From: Batillaria attramentaria
Taxonomy: Eukaryota; Mollusca; Gastropoda; Batillariidae
Direction: 5' to 3'
Length of the DNA: 64,000 nucleotides
NCBI GenBank assembly: GCA_018292915.2
Contig: JACVVK020000086.1
Location: 1,317,001-1,381,000, forward strand
The notes under the pieces were generated by a model, which was given only the letters and a program-made list of their open reading frames with translations, did not search any database and was not told the origin of the DNA. Position numbers and translations under genes: made by a program. This document shows, one piece after another, positions 44,991 through 58,260 of the stretch (position 1 is its first letter; each line of letters begins with the position of its first letter).

Positions 44991-47900
44991 TCACATCCAC
45001 AGGACAAACCATACAAAAAGACAACTGCGTCAGATTCGGGGTGATTTAATTTGATTGATTGTCAGCACATCGGTTACACTCACTATACTCCTGAAGCTCT
45101 CATAGTCATACACAAAGTAAACGGATCAATCACAATACACGGCAAAAAGCCACTAATAAAGCACTTCATAACAAAATAGAATCGTCGTTATCAGTTAGGT
45201 AACGTCAATGTACAATACGAACAATAATGAAACTGCCTACATTTCACCTCCAAATTTCAAGGTCATTTGCTGACTGACTAGCTAATATGATGATAATGGT
45301 GAAAGGTCTCGTGTGCTGACTTTCAAAGTTTTTCAAAAGCTTGCTAGATCAGTTCTAATCGTTAAAATCAAGATCGTGCATACTGTTTACAAATTATTTG
45401 AAGATATCCAATACAATTCCACCTACACGTGACAATTCCATCAACCAATCAGTGACCCTGAACTGGAGGTGAAACGTGGCAGATCCCAAATCTTTGGTCT
45501 TAGACTTATCAAGGAAGAACGAACGATTGACAGAAAAAAAAACCCAACAACAACTGTAGCTACAAGAGAGCAGATAGAGAGTGCAGGTGGGTAATTTAAA
45601 TACACCAACGAAACTAAAACAGATGGAACAAAAACAAAAAAAACGAAAAAAAACCTGGTATAACTCAAAAGAACGACAAAAAGAAGCACAATAAAGCAGC
45701 GATCGTATATCATAACAGAAATGGCATGAATAAAGACTAGTTAGCACCTCAAAGCAGCATCCCAATGATACCACTAAACCATCGCACCAAAGTTGAAAAA
45801 CCTCGCTCCATGAGCCTCGTGCGTACGTATACACATCGCACTCCCTCCGGCGCTTCAATTACAACCCAAAAAATCAACAACTAAAAATCAGTCAAGAAAC
45901 TCAAAGGAACGAATCTGGATACACAAATACACCTAGTTCCTTAACAAAGCGATAAACAAAGATACACTTTGCCTTCCTGGCAGTATGGTCTGAATATACA
46001 CCGAAGCACAAGAGCTGGATAAACGATAAAAGTACTGGGTGATACATTCAACATCAATGATTTTTTTTCACCACGATATCTGTTTATAAACGTGAAAATT
46101 TTAAACACATGACATTAAACAATACCATTCTGAAAACATTTACCATTTCTGTCAACACAAAGATGTTTAACTTTGACAGATACAATACACAAACAATTGG
46201 ATCAGCTTAAAGAAATGAAACTTGCACGCTAACACACCTCAAAAGATAGATGTTTGGTGATGGGACTGATCTGAAATATTAGAAAATATTCATGGGTTAC
46301 AGTAGAATCAGTATTCCCGAGTGTTCCAAAATGCAGCAAACTGCAGTAGCCATCAAACACCTAAAAGTTTCCCATTAAAAAAACAAACGGCAAATGCATT
46401 TTTTGATATAAAATGACTGCCAAGCTGTCAAAAACAATCAGAGGAAAGAGAACTGTCTAATTTCAAATCTAACATCCTGACTCATTTAAAGTCATATAAC
46501 CTTCATTCCTTCTGCAGCATACAGCTATGACGTAAAGTGAAGAAGAAACGTCAACCTGTTTGAGACCGTCCTATGCTAATAAAGAACACAACTACATATT
46601 AAAGTGACTGACCACCTACATATACATATCTGGAAGACCATCAACATGACGTTGTCAAAGTCATGGACAAACGGCTAAAAGGAAAACAAAAAAGTCATAA
46701 ATAGTGCGCACATTTCTGTTGCCAATACTTTCTGTCTTCACCAGTATTTTGGGTTTGAAAGACTTTTATTTTTTTTACCAAGTACTGTTCCTTTCTTTAA
46801 ATTTGCTTCCAAGCACTTTGTGAAGTTTGCAATAATACTGATTTAGCAAAATGCATGTTTTCTCAAGACTGTTACCCTTTTAAAACTGCAACACTGTTTT
46901 CGTGACCTCGTCAAAAGTTCGAGATAAAAAAAAAGAAGAAGATTAAAACCTGGTACAGCTGCCAGGGGTTTCATTTCTAGCACAGTTCTGGTAAGTAATT
47001 GCAACTTTCAAGATGATGCCATTTTGAAGTTGTAGAAAAAGCAAGCTCTTTCAGCCGTTACTGTGTAAACCTGAGAGCTTAATGCCTAGCATGACATAGT
47101 CATCAAACAATGAACACCTACTACACCGAAGCAGAGCACATACTACACTGAATACAATATCAACACTGTATACGTATACAAGATTCGGAATTGTCAGTCA
47201 TCATCACAAACCATACGAAACAATGTTTACACCCCACCGTGACAACAAGACAACAATGAAATGCTGAACTGTAATGATGCAAGTGCTGGAACCCAGGGTA
47301 CAACAGTACATTCTGTACTCGGTAAAGCAATACAAATTACCAGTTTCATAAATAATCAGCAAGTTATGTTCTTTGTGAAGCGATACGGTAATACAAACAG
47401 TGCAAACAACTGATTTAAAACTCGGCAGCACAATTATCCGAGAAGACATCAAAATCACAACCTTTGGAGTCACAATACATGATATTAATTAATGTAAGAG
47501 CATATCTACACCAAACATACGATCAAAACTTGTCACAATGCTTAAGACAGATTTACAAGGACATGAAAGTTTTCAACCAATCCATATACTGCACCTGCAA
47601 GGACCATAATACACCATGAAGAAAACAATCAACACTGAAGACAAAATTCGTCTGAACTGCCTTTCTTGGATCACTGGGAACAGAACACACAAAGACACTA
47701 CTTCAGAATAATTCACAAAATGCTGAAACCTCTGATGTAAAAGGGCAATGACAAAAAATGTGTTCTTTATCTAAACAAATATGAACTTCTAAGCAAATCA
47801 AGCCTGCAAGTAAGACGTTTTGGGTTTGTTTCCTTTTTAGTTTTTGAAGAACTTTACAAACTGGTTAGGGGGTGGATGGGGGGGGGGGGGGTGCAATCAC

Positions 47901-50587
47901 TAAGGCAAGACAAATGAGGAACTAGGAAACAAAACCCTTTACCGGAAAACAAACTTCATGCAAAGAGTTGCAAAAGAGTGAGTTTCAAAAAAGTGAAGTA
48001 CTTTCAGCTTTGTACATGCACCTACTCTTTGGTTTAAGCATTCCAGTTTTCAAGTTAATGAACATAAAGCTATGCATTCATCTTTATGTAATTAAATAAC
48101 AACAACAAAACTGAACAGAAAGTGGCACCATTCATAATACACATACAACAACCAAACATCTATGCAGCACCCAAAATAAAATAAACTAATAAACTGACAA
48201 CTCTAAAGACTAATGGCAAACACCTCTGTTTACTGGTAAAGTACATGTATATTGTTAGTCCCAGCAGGTAAGCAGCTTCCACCAACTTTTAAAGAAAATT
48301 CCCACGTATCTGCCAGAATTTGATGGCGTTAATGACTCCATCTACTGCTTTCTGCTCAGCTTTTCAGTTTTCACTTCACAACCTTACATGACCATTTACC
48401 GTAAGTCTACATTTTGAAGGGGTTTTATGGACATAACCTATTTCGCAACTCAGCTGAAAATGCCCGTAATTGTTTCACCTCAGAGGCACCAAACTTCCTT
48501 GTAAGGATTAAAAGGTTCAAGGCAATCGCTGCTGGCAAATGGAAAGTATACTGTACTGAAGTAAACCGCACTGAAAGTTTTTGCAACGATGGGCTGGTTA
48601 AAGGTAACTAAACATTCACTCAAAAGTCATCATTAGGCTGAAACTGTAACCCTGCCAAGCACTGATAAAGTAGGGAAGGGGGTATGGAGGCCACCATGCA
48701 GGGGTGGGGTTGCAGGGCATTCAAAATACACACAGGGTAATACCACTTAAAAATTGACCAAACACTACCTCAGTTTCACAAACTACAGGAAAGGTCATTA
48801 AAAAAAAAAAAAGAGAAAAAATCTATGTAACTACGTAAGAATGGACCTTTGTCACCATTAAAAAAAACCCTTAACATCTGTCAAGTTATTCCAGCACAAG
48901 AAACAAACAGACCCCCCCCCCCCCCCCCCCCAAAAAAAAACAAACCCAAGCCACTCACCTTTTAAAGTGAGCGCACAGGACGATGAATGACATACGAATT
49001 TTATGTTGATGTACAATTTGGACAACAAAGTTCTTTGCGTAAAAGCAGTGTTGAAATAAATGCTAGACATGGCCCAGATACTAACTTATTCGCTGGATGC
49101 CGAAAAAGGATCCAAGCAGATTTTATCGCGTCAGTATGAAATCCAGCAGGCATTTGGAAGACAAGTTTTTCGGGGTTTTTTTTTCCTTTAAAGTATGATC
49201 TGTGAATGAAACACTAATGTAGCTGCAACATTTGAATGAATAATGGGTTTGCAAACACTAAAAAACAACTTCCCATTCAACTGAATTACATGTACCAACA
49301 TACTCATCTGCCGGTTCCATGTGTGTACGATAGATATTTCAACTGATTTGTAAGAAAACCCTTAATGTAAGTTAAAGCTTTTCATAAAAAAAAACCCAAA
49401 CATTTGAAACCCTGACAAAACAACTATCATTTATAGAAGTCACTTTATATGCGCCAGTAGTTGCAATTCTTATCATAAATAATAGCTAGTTTATTTTATG
49501 TGCATATGGATTTTGCCAAAATTTGCTGGAAAACAGAAAGGGTGCAAACAAACAAACAGGAACATGAAGCGACACAAAACCTTGGTGATTCTGCACTGTT
49601 AACACAAGAAATTTTCTTTGGTTCTGTGACAAAGTGTTTCAAAGCCCGTTACAAGATACATGCGCGGACCAAACAGTAAATGCATCTTCAGCATTTCTTA
49701 TGGCAAATTATACCATGCGCAAGTCCACAAAATAAACATTACAGAAAAACCCAGTCTGGTCCTTCAACACAAGTAGAGTAACAAATATTCCCAATCATCA
49801 GATGAAACAGCCTTGTATAGTATAGTTTACTTAAAGCTTTCAATGTGAATTCATTGAACGAATTTGTATCACTGCAGCAGTAAAGGAGTCTTTGAAAAGT
49901 CACGGAAAGTTTGCTGTGCCATCCTTATATCAGCAAATATACTGATGTTTTTATTTTAATTAAAAAAGCAACACTGAGTGGGTTGGGGAAAGGGGCTTTG
50001 TGAGAAAAAAACAAACAAAACAAAACACTAGTCACATTGTTACTGACAATATCTCCTGGGATATGCTGTGCTTGTCAAATCTTAATCCATCACTGTTTAG
50101 TGTCCTGCAATCCGAGTTGTCTGCTCTTCCTTGTAGAACTGTCTATCATTTATCATGGCAAAAAAGAAAACAAAAACCAACAAACTTGCAGTCTGTATCA
50201 GGTAGACTACTGGTTGATGTGGTCAAAACAGTATCAGGAATAGGCACTCATGCTGTAGAACAAACTCCATGCTTTCCCTTTCCCCCCAACAAATACTTTC
50301 ATCCTAATGCATAACCCCGCATAAATTTGCATTCAAATGTACTTTCAGCTAAGTCCAAGAGGCCCAAACCCCGTCCAACTTTCACATACAAGGTAACAAG
50401 GTAAATACTTGATTTGGCTTTCTTTGATTATGAAGACAATGAATACTGGTAAGGAATCATTCACAATCAACAAAGAATTTCTTCAACATGCGCATAAACA
50501 TAGTACTCTCACAAACTGCTTAAGCAGTGAAGTAAAGCACAACACCTGAAAGAACATACACACATTCACACACACCTACAAACAGGT

Positions 50588-50632
<45 letters not shown>
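50588..50632. repeat. (CA)n microsatellite
   Basis: About 21 CA units. Confidence 0.95.
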
Positions 50633-50634
<2 letters not shown>

Positions 50635-53187
50635 CTGACACCAGCAATCCCTCTCATGGGCAAGCTTGAGAACTTCAGTAGCAATGTGCAGCATGGTTAC
50701 ATAGTCCAAATTAAAAACCAAAGTAATATACACGTTGTAATGGAATTTCACTTGTGAAAGAATGTGTTACTGGCATTAGAGAAAGCTGTCTAAACAGATC
50801 TTGGAATTTACTGAATTTGTGAAAATTAAACCCTCCTAGTGAATGAACCTAAAAATCTTAGTATGCCAACACAAGCTGGATTGACAGAATATTAAGTACA
50901 CATGCAAAAACAAAGAAAAAAGTCTGCTATGGCCTTCGGTCTTGATTGTCTAAGCCAGAAAAAATTGTCCTGAAAGAAATAGGATTTCAGTGGATGTAAA
51001 GGTGTAGGAAACGGCACACCAACTTTTAAACTAAGAGGGTGTATGTATTGTACATGCACGAACACGCATACCAACAAGCAAAGGTACAAGGAACTAAGTG
51101 AAAAAAACTCACACTTCATAACAAGTGAATGCTGCTGTGTGGCTGCATGTATTAAATGAGAGAGACAGAAAGAGAGTGACAGAGAGAGATAGTGTCCATG
51201 ATAGTCCAGCATAAAAACCAAGACCATGTACAGAAAATTGCGGAAGTTACAGCTGCAGTCAAATTTCTATTCACACTTCATTTATCATAGCACTCTTGGA
51301 ACGACCATGCAACACAATATTTTTTACAGTCAATAACTTGTAATGCTTTGGTATTTCAGCTAAAAGTAGTATAAAACACAGGGAAAAAATAAATTTCTAT
51401 TATCAAACCCTCAGTACATAAAATTAACCAGTATGCCATTTTCTGCACAGTCTGATTTCAACAAGACAAAGGAAAGAGGTGGTCTAATGCAAGGAATTAG
51501 AGATAATGTGCATATGCACAATGACAGTAGGAATGGGGTTGTTGTGGGGTGGAGGGAGTTAGGGATACAGCTTTAATTCACCGAAAAAGTCAGCTCCTGC
51601 ATTGCAAAGTTCTTAAATCTGTAAGAATAAAGTATTCCAGAAATGTTCTTGAACTGTTCGCATATACCTTGAAAAACTGTTCAGATGCACAGGACAGCGC
51701 ATCTTCAAATACAGTTGGTGTTGCTAAAAGAAAATGGCCAGGCATGGATTACATGGAGTACAATACATTGTACATACTGGTTACAATAGTATTCATTTGG
51801 ATTTACTTATATCATACATGTAAACACCCCCCAAAGGATTTCTTGAAAATGGTACTGGTTTGTAACATTAAAACATAAAAAGTTAAATAAACTTTTAGAC
51901 CTTTGGCTAGGTTCATTACAAAAGACTTTAATGTTTCCATAAATTGAATAATAAATTCAGAGCAAGTAGCAGCACTTTTCCATGCTGAAAGTGTCACAGG
52001 CAGTAACTGCAGCATATTCTTTGGATTGTTTAAAGCAAACAGCAAATAACAGAGATAAATTGATTCTACTATATAAATTGATTGTCTGTGGATTTCTTGT
52101 GTTTGAAGGGATATCTGGAAGTCACAGGAAAATATGTACATGTACATGTACAACAAACAAGGATTTCTTAGATAAAACATGCAAATACTATCGGCTAAGA
52201 ATATGAGACAACCAAGATCAAATGACTGTCGAGCCATATGAGACATTTGTAAAGAATACCATGAGACAATATGAAAGTGGAATTCACACAACGTGCCAAT
52301 AATCTTGGCAAAGTAGGTCTGAAAATGCTGATTGATAAGGAAGCAGTTTAGGAGTGTTACCATCATACAGGCACACACTTGGGACCTCTAGCATCAGGAA
52401 TTATTTCCAGAGCCAAGTTCTGATGTTCCCCTTGACAGCAGTGTAAAAGTACAAGTCAGGATTGCCTGGACATGCTTCTCCCAAATCCATGGCAACACTT
52501 CATGTGAAAAGTAGGTTAGCACCGACTTTCTGCACTTACACAATTACATGTAGCAGGCAATGCTAATAAAAACAACTCCGCAAATTAAGTCTTTCACAGT
52601 ATAAAAATCATCAGTGTTAATGTGATAGAACTTGTGAAATAGTATAACTTGTGGGTACCCGGGATAATGGCATTACAATTTACTAGCTTCTCAAACCATC
52701 AGAAAAGGGGCCAAACGAGAATGTGCTTAATTATCCCATTTCTTTTAGCACTCATAAAAATGACAGAATGCCCAAACAACTGGGTTAAAAAAAAGCACAA
52801 TATAAAACTCAATGTTTCTGAATAGCAGTACTTACTCAAATCACATGAAGTGTTACAAGGATTCTGTTTTACTGAGTGCCGGTAAACCCTTCACATGTAA
52901 CACAATCAAGCATCGAACTCATTATGAGGTCAGCAGATGATGACACAATAATTCAGAGCCTGGCTGTTTTCCCACAACTGTTCCTTTCTTCTGAGGTCTC
53001 CCCCTCAGTAAGCACCCAAGTAATGAATTAAAGCCTTTGTACCAATGTCTGTACTGTACAGGGCATCATGAACACATCAGTGCACTCTTCACACAACAGT
53101 GTACATGCACCCACAGTTCTGTACATGCATCTCACCTAGATACATGTACATGTATGTTAACAGCGGAACATTTACAACAAAGTGTAG

Positions 53188-53442
53188 TTTTCACTGACAC
53201 AGATCAGCTCACAATACCATGCACCGTGACTCTCTTAGTGCTGTTACAATATGCTGCGATGGCACTTTTCACTGACACAGATCAGCTCACAATACCATGC
53301 ACCGTGACTCTCTTAGTGCTGTTACAATATGCTGCGATGGCACTTTTCACTGAAAGTTTCCCTGCAGTTCCCAGCTAACCTGTTACAATATGCTGCGATG
53401 GCACTTTTCACTGAAAGTTTCCCTGGAGTTCCCAGCTAACCT
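53188..53442. repeat. Overlapping tandem duplications 3' of the Pax gene
   Basis: A 78-bp unit starting TTTTCACTGACACAGATC occurs at 53188 and 53266. A second, 61-bp unit (GCACTTTTCACTGAAAGTTT onward) occurs at about 53341 and 53402. TGTTACAATATGCTGCGATG is shared by all, so three copies of this core are present. Confidence 0.88.
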
Positions 53443-53920
53443 TTGTGACATACAATTCAACGTCTACCAAAGATATCCATCAGTCCGGCAAGGTATTTTC
53501 TGGGAATCACTGAGACAGCAGTTTACACACAGAACTCTGGCAAGCACACACCTCGAGAGTGATGAAGGTCCTGCTTGGTCACTGCTGTCTATACAATTCA
53601 TAAAGTATACACGTACAAGAAACACAACCTTTCGCCATGACAAATTCTTAGGGGCAGTTTTATCCACTTTCAAAAAGTTACTTCCACACATTGGGGGAAC
53701 TCCCTCCTTTTAAACTGAACATAGTGACAGAACATTCTCTGCACTTGGATTCAGTACACAGTACCAATTTCAGTACCCTCAGTACCAATTTCACAAATCT
53801 GTCTGCACGCACCAGAGCACATCTTTTCCAATCCGGTCCTGTCAGACAGACAGTCTTGTATTGACGGATCTTCCATGTGGAAGACATCTAAGGGGAAAGA
53901 GGCTAAGACAAGGAGATGAC

Positions 53921-56101
53921 TCACTGTGAGGTTTTCAACATTTGCTGCAGTACGGGACATTTGCTGCTAGTTGTGTTCTCATCATCGCAGACAAGATCAA
54001 CCACTTCCCCGACTGGGGACCCTCTGCGTTTCACGTTCTCTGTGATGGAGGTGTCGTTCGAGGAATCAATGTTCATGGCACTTGGACTGGATGCAGTTGG
54101 GTTGCAAGCGTCGTCTTCACCTGAATCTCCCGACTGACCCGTGGAGGAAGTGGCCCGTGTCTTCAGCTTGCTCACTCTGCTGGAAGAGGTGTCACTGCCA
54201 GGTGTACAGCCTGCACAACCTTTCTGGGTGGAACTGGAAGGGACATTGGCTATATCGCCGCCTGCTCGCTTTATGGAACTTGTCACACATGCGCAGTCAT
54301 CTTTGGCAGTTGCTGCTGGTGAATGCTTTTGTTTCCCTACCTCTCCGTTCACATCCTCCTCTAGTGAAATGGAAGAGCGGAGACACTCGCAATCCGAGCC
54401 AGACGCTGAGTCACAAGGCGTGATGTGAGACAGTTTGTTTGTCTGGTGGCGAGGTTCTGGGGAAGTGCTGCGGATGATGTTAAAAAGTTCCTGTTCGTTT
54501 CGAACGATCCAACGATTTTTTTCTACGGATATGATTTCCACCTCTTTGTCACCAAAAATCAACATGTTTTTGGCATACTTTGGTTTCTTAGCAGTTTCTT
54601 CAGTCTTTGGTTTAGAGTCAGATGCTGCCTCAGTTTCCACAGGTTTCTCTTTTTCCTTTTCTCTCTCCTTCTCTTCTTTGGATTGTTTGGAGGATTTTGT
54701 TGAACTTTTGGCTGACACAGAAGCAGACGCAGCTGCAGGACTAGATTTTCCTCCAGTCTTTTCCTTATCACCAGAATCTTTGTGCGAGGCGGACAGATCA
54801 AGTGGTGCACCAGCACCTGATGTATCCATGGGGACGCCAGGGCTGACAACTCCATGAATGCCAGGGGTGCCGGGGAGATTCCACGCCTGGACAGGAAGAG
54901 GAAAATAGCCAATGGGAGACACCGCTGGAAATCGTGGCGAGAGTCCCGACAGAGCTGACTGTCCAAGTCCTCTATCAGGCAAGTTGTAGTCATACACCAA
55001 TCCACCAAACTTGTCGTAACTGAGAGACATGCCAGGAAATATTGCCCCATTAACGGGAATTCTTGGCTGGATGATACCCATCCTATCTACAGGCGTTGTG
55101 CTCCCTGATCCTGGCTGCAAAGGATTCGCAGCCATGGCCACTGCTGGATTCACGGAGTTCTCTGCCTTGGATTTCCGATCTCTGGATTTGCCACTTCGCG
55201 TGGGAGTCTTCAGGGGAGTGCTTTGTTGTGGGTGTGTACGACCGGCAGTATCCAGTGGTGAAGACAAAGTAGATTTGCTGCCTCTCTCCACCGGACTGCT
55301 GGGGACTGGAGAAGACTCCTCTGACTTGACAAGAATTTTTTCTGTCATACTGGTTGACGCCTTTGATGTTCTACTGCCAGAAGCACTGCTCTGCCCACTG
55401 CCAGGACTTGACCCAGAAAGGAAAGGCGCCGCTGAAGAAATGCTGGCAGCAGTGGCGGCACTTGAAGAAGCGGCGGAAGAGGCTTTGGCTCCAGAGACAG
55501 CTGAAGAATTACTACCAGCTGAGTGTGCCAGCTGAGAGATCACGTCTTGTAAGCTAGGTCGCGAGCTCTCCGACTTTCCTCGAGAGGGGACTTTGGCTGG
55601 TGCAGGTCGCACCGGGGACATGTCCAGCTCCACACCCAGGAAGTTGGGTTGTCCCACCTCTGGTTCCTCTTTGATTTTCCTCTTAGATGCCTTCTCCACA
55701 TGACTAGAATTTCCAGGGTCCAAACCTGCAGCACCAGCGTTTTTCTCTGACAAATCAACAGCTCCCTCCTCTTTTTCCCGACTCTCTGGACGTCCTGCTG
55801 GGGTGCCCAGAAGCCCAGGTGATTCAAACCCCAGCCCTGACAGATCTTTGGCAGCAGCATCTGCATCCCCTGGGCTCTGTGGAGGCAGCAAACAATTGAG
55901 AACAGACACCGCAGGCTTCAGGTCCAAGGGGGGTGCCGAGTTTGATCCGTGCGACTGAGGAGAAGTGGTGCCCGATTTACCCTCACCCCCTGAGCCACTG
56001 TGGAAAGCTGAATCACTGGCAAAGCCATTGCCTGGGTCAGTTATGTGTGGCATCTGGGCGATAAATCGCTGGACTGCCTCACGATCAATCTGGAGGTCAT
56101 C
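53921..56101 (-). CDS. Pax gene exon 5: long C-terminal region
   Basis: The acceptor reads ATTTTGTAG|GATGACC and the stop ends at 53921. It is 726 residues of mostly disordered Ser/Ala/Pro/Lys-rich sequence. Points of note are KRKIKEEPE (basic, with an IKEE sumoylation-like site), PLDLS at 54791-54805, the block around [17 protein letters not shown], and the Cys-containing strings [14 protein letters not shown] and [10 protein letters not shown]. Confidence 0.92.
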   Translation of the reverse strand, partial: DDLQIDREAVQRFIAQMPHITDPGNGFASDSAFHSGSGGEGKSGTTSPQSHGSNSAPPLDLKPAVSVLNCLLPPQSPGDADAAAKDLSGLGFESPGLLGTPAGRPESREKEEGAVDLSEKNAGAAGLDPGNSSHVEKASKRKIKEEPEVGQPNFLGVELDMSPVRPAPAKVPSRGKSESSRPSLQDVISQLAHSAGSNSSAVSGAKASSAASSSAATAASISSAAPFLSGSSPGSGQSSASGSRTSKASTSMTEKILVKSEESSPVPSSPVERGSKSTLSSPLDTAGRTHPQQSTPLKTPTRSGKSRDRKSKAENSVNPAVAMAANPLQPGSGSTTPVDRMGIIQPRIPVNGAIFPGMSLSYDKFGGLVYDYNLPDRGLGQSALSGLSPRFPAVSPIGYFPLPVQAWNLPGTPGIHGVVSPGVPMDTSGAGAPLDLSASHKDSGDKEKTGGKSSPAAASASVSAKSSTKSSKQSKEEKEREKEKEKPVETEAASDSKPKTEETAKKPKYAKNMLIFGDKEVEIISVEKNRWIVRNEQELFNIIRSTSPEPRHQTNKLSHITPCDSASGSDCECLRSSISLEEDVNGEVGKQKHSPAATAKDDCACVTSSIKRAGGDIANVPSSSTQKGCAGCTPGSDTSSSRVSKLKTRATSSTGQSGDSGEDDACNPTASSPSAMNIDSSNDTSITENVKRRGSPVGEVVDLVCDDENTTSSKCPVLQQMLKTSQ

Positions 56102-58223
56102 CTACAAAATAAATAAATAATATTTAAAACTATTCACAGAGAACTTTATAATGTGTTCACAAGTTAACACTAGCATGTCAAACACTGAATTTATAACCCT
56201 GGATTTTGAGGGAAAGAAAAATAAAATAGATTAATACTTCCTGATAAGATCATCCGAGCAAAAAAATCATTAACAAATAAATATAAATAAATAAACACCA
56301 GACACCAGTAACAAATGTTGACAGTATGTAACTTACGTCCTGCTCAGAGAGGTATCGGTCAAAACGTCTGTGGGTCATTGCCTTGTCACGAATGATACGG
56401 TTAATGGAGGAGATACTTGGGATGTTCTTTTCCGTACACACGTTCTCTTGGAGCAACCTGCAACCAGAAAACAAGGGATATAATTATGCACTGATACAGA
56501 CATTCTAGTTACCTACCTTGAGCCACTCACACATTCAGGCAACTGGGCCTAAATGAAACGCATGCGTGTAGCACATACAAACGAAACATGCTATTCTTAC
56601 ATCCTATAAACATTCTACATAAAAAAACAATGTGTGCAGGTATCATTGTACCTGAACTGGAACCTCTCAATCTGTAATCTGTATAATTTGCAAATCTGAA
56701 AAGAAGCACCAAATTTTACAGTCAAGTGTTTATCATGGATGTACAGTAAAGTAGCAAAAAAACAGCAGGAGAACCCCACTTCAAGAACTTACTTCTGCCT
56801 GATTTCCCAGGCAAACATCTGTGGATTCTCTGCTTTGTACTGTCGGACTGTGGTAACCACATCAGGAGTTGTCACTTTGGGTTTGCTTCCCCCGATCTGC
56901 CCAGGGTTGATGCTCCCTGTCTTGCGGTATCTGCACAATGGACGAGACAGAGTGTCACTGAAAGTTCAGTAAAGTTTGGACTGCAAGCCTATTTTAAACA
57001 GATATGAGAAAATCCCTTTCACTGCTGTTCACATGTAAGCCAGCCTGACAGCACCACTTAGACAAAGAGGTCTAAACAAGACACAACAGTAAGCCTACTT
57101 TCTTTCTTCTCTCTGCAGTTACTTGCACTACATGTATTCACATTTAAAAAAAACAACAAAAACGTTATTGTCCATTAAATAACAGGTATAAAATGGAAGT
57201 TCGTCTTTGGACTCACAGCTCAAAACAAAATAAGAATGAACTAGAGAGGCAAAAGCCTCCATGGCTCCCTTGTGACTGAGGTCAAGGTATTCACAAGAGT
57301 ATGTTTGTAAAGCTCTTATCACTATCCATTATCATGCCAAGTAAAGTGTCTCTGGTGCTCTGAGTTCATGGCAATATTACAATTTTCCCCGAAACAGTTT
57401 GTCAAAGGTCAAGGTCACTCAAATGAGATCTCATCCATGTCTATCTTTATGCCAAGTTTGATGCCTCTAGTATTTGCAGTTCCACCGAAAACAGTAATGT
57501 TAAAATTCACAACAGACAGCTTTAATGACCTTGACCTTCAGTCAAGGTCATTCAGAAAGGTAGGTCTCATTGCTGTCTATCATCATGCCTCGTTTGGTGC
57601 CTCTACTGTTTGTTGTTTTGGAGAAAATGCCAAGGTTAAAGTTTCTCCAAAAACGCTTGCATGACCTTGACCTTGACTAAAAATCACTAAACACAGGTAT
57701 GTCTGTGAAGGTGCTGCTAATGTCAGTCATTGCACATATAGTTTGATGCTTGTGATTCTTCTGGATTCTGAGAAAATGAAAATGAAAATTTCCCCAACAG
57801 ACTGTTTTAATGACCTTGACCTTGAGTCAAGGTCATTTAAGGTGGTAGGTGCATAGGTCTTATCAGCACGCCAGGTTTGGCGCCTCTGCTGTTTGTTGTT
57901 TCTGAGAAAATGCCAATGTTAAGGTTTCACAAAAATAGCTTGTACGGCCTTGACCTTGATACAAGGCCACTGACTACATGTATATCTGTAAAGTTGTTAT
58001 CAATGTCTATCATCATGCAAAGTTTAAAACCTCTGGTATTTGTAGATTACGAGAAAATGCCAATGTAAAATTTTCAAACAGAGAGCTTTAGTGACCTTGA
58101 CCTTGAGTCAAGGTCATTCAAAATGATATGTTTTGAAAGGTCTTGTGGTTGTCTACCAGCAAGTAAAGTTTGGTGCCTCTGCTGTTTGTAGATTCTGAGA
58201 AAATGACAATGTTAAAGTTTTCT

Positions 58224-58260
<37 letters not shown>

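Larger units (their letters stand above)
44416..53187. other. AT-rich region without recognised gene; possible long 3' UTR of the Pax gene
   Basis: About 8.8 kb between genes C and D. The first part has a (GT)n block at 44837-44985. From about 45 kb onward microsatellites become rare, A-rich and C-rich short runs dominate, and no transposon is recognised. Low repeat density directly 3' of the minus-strand Pax stop would suit a long 3' UTR (one minus-strand AATAAA is at 46770-46765). Reading frames at 45394-45858 and 51812-52378 show no recognisable protein. Confidence 0.3.

Noticed and set aside
45394..45858. 154-codon minus-strand frame
   Set aside because: Phe/Cys/Ser-rich chance frame opposite A-rich sequence; no recognisable motif.
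51812..52378. 188-codon minus-strand frame in the AT-rich region
   Set aside because: Hydrophobic, Cys/Phe/Tyr-rich composition typical of AT-rich non-coding DNA. No domain and no splice context were recognised.
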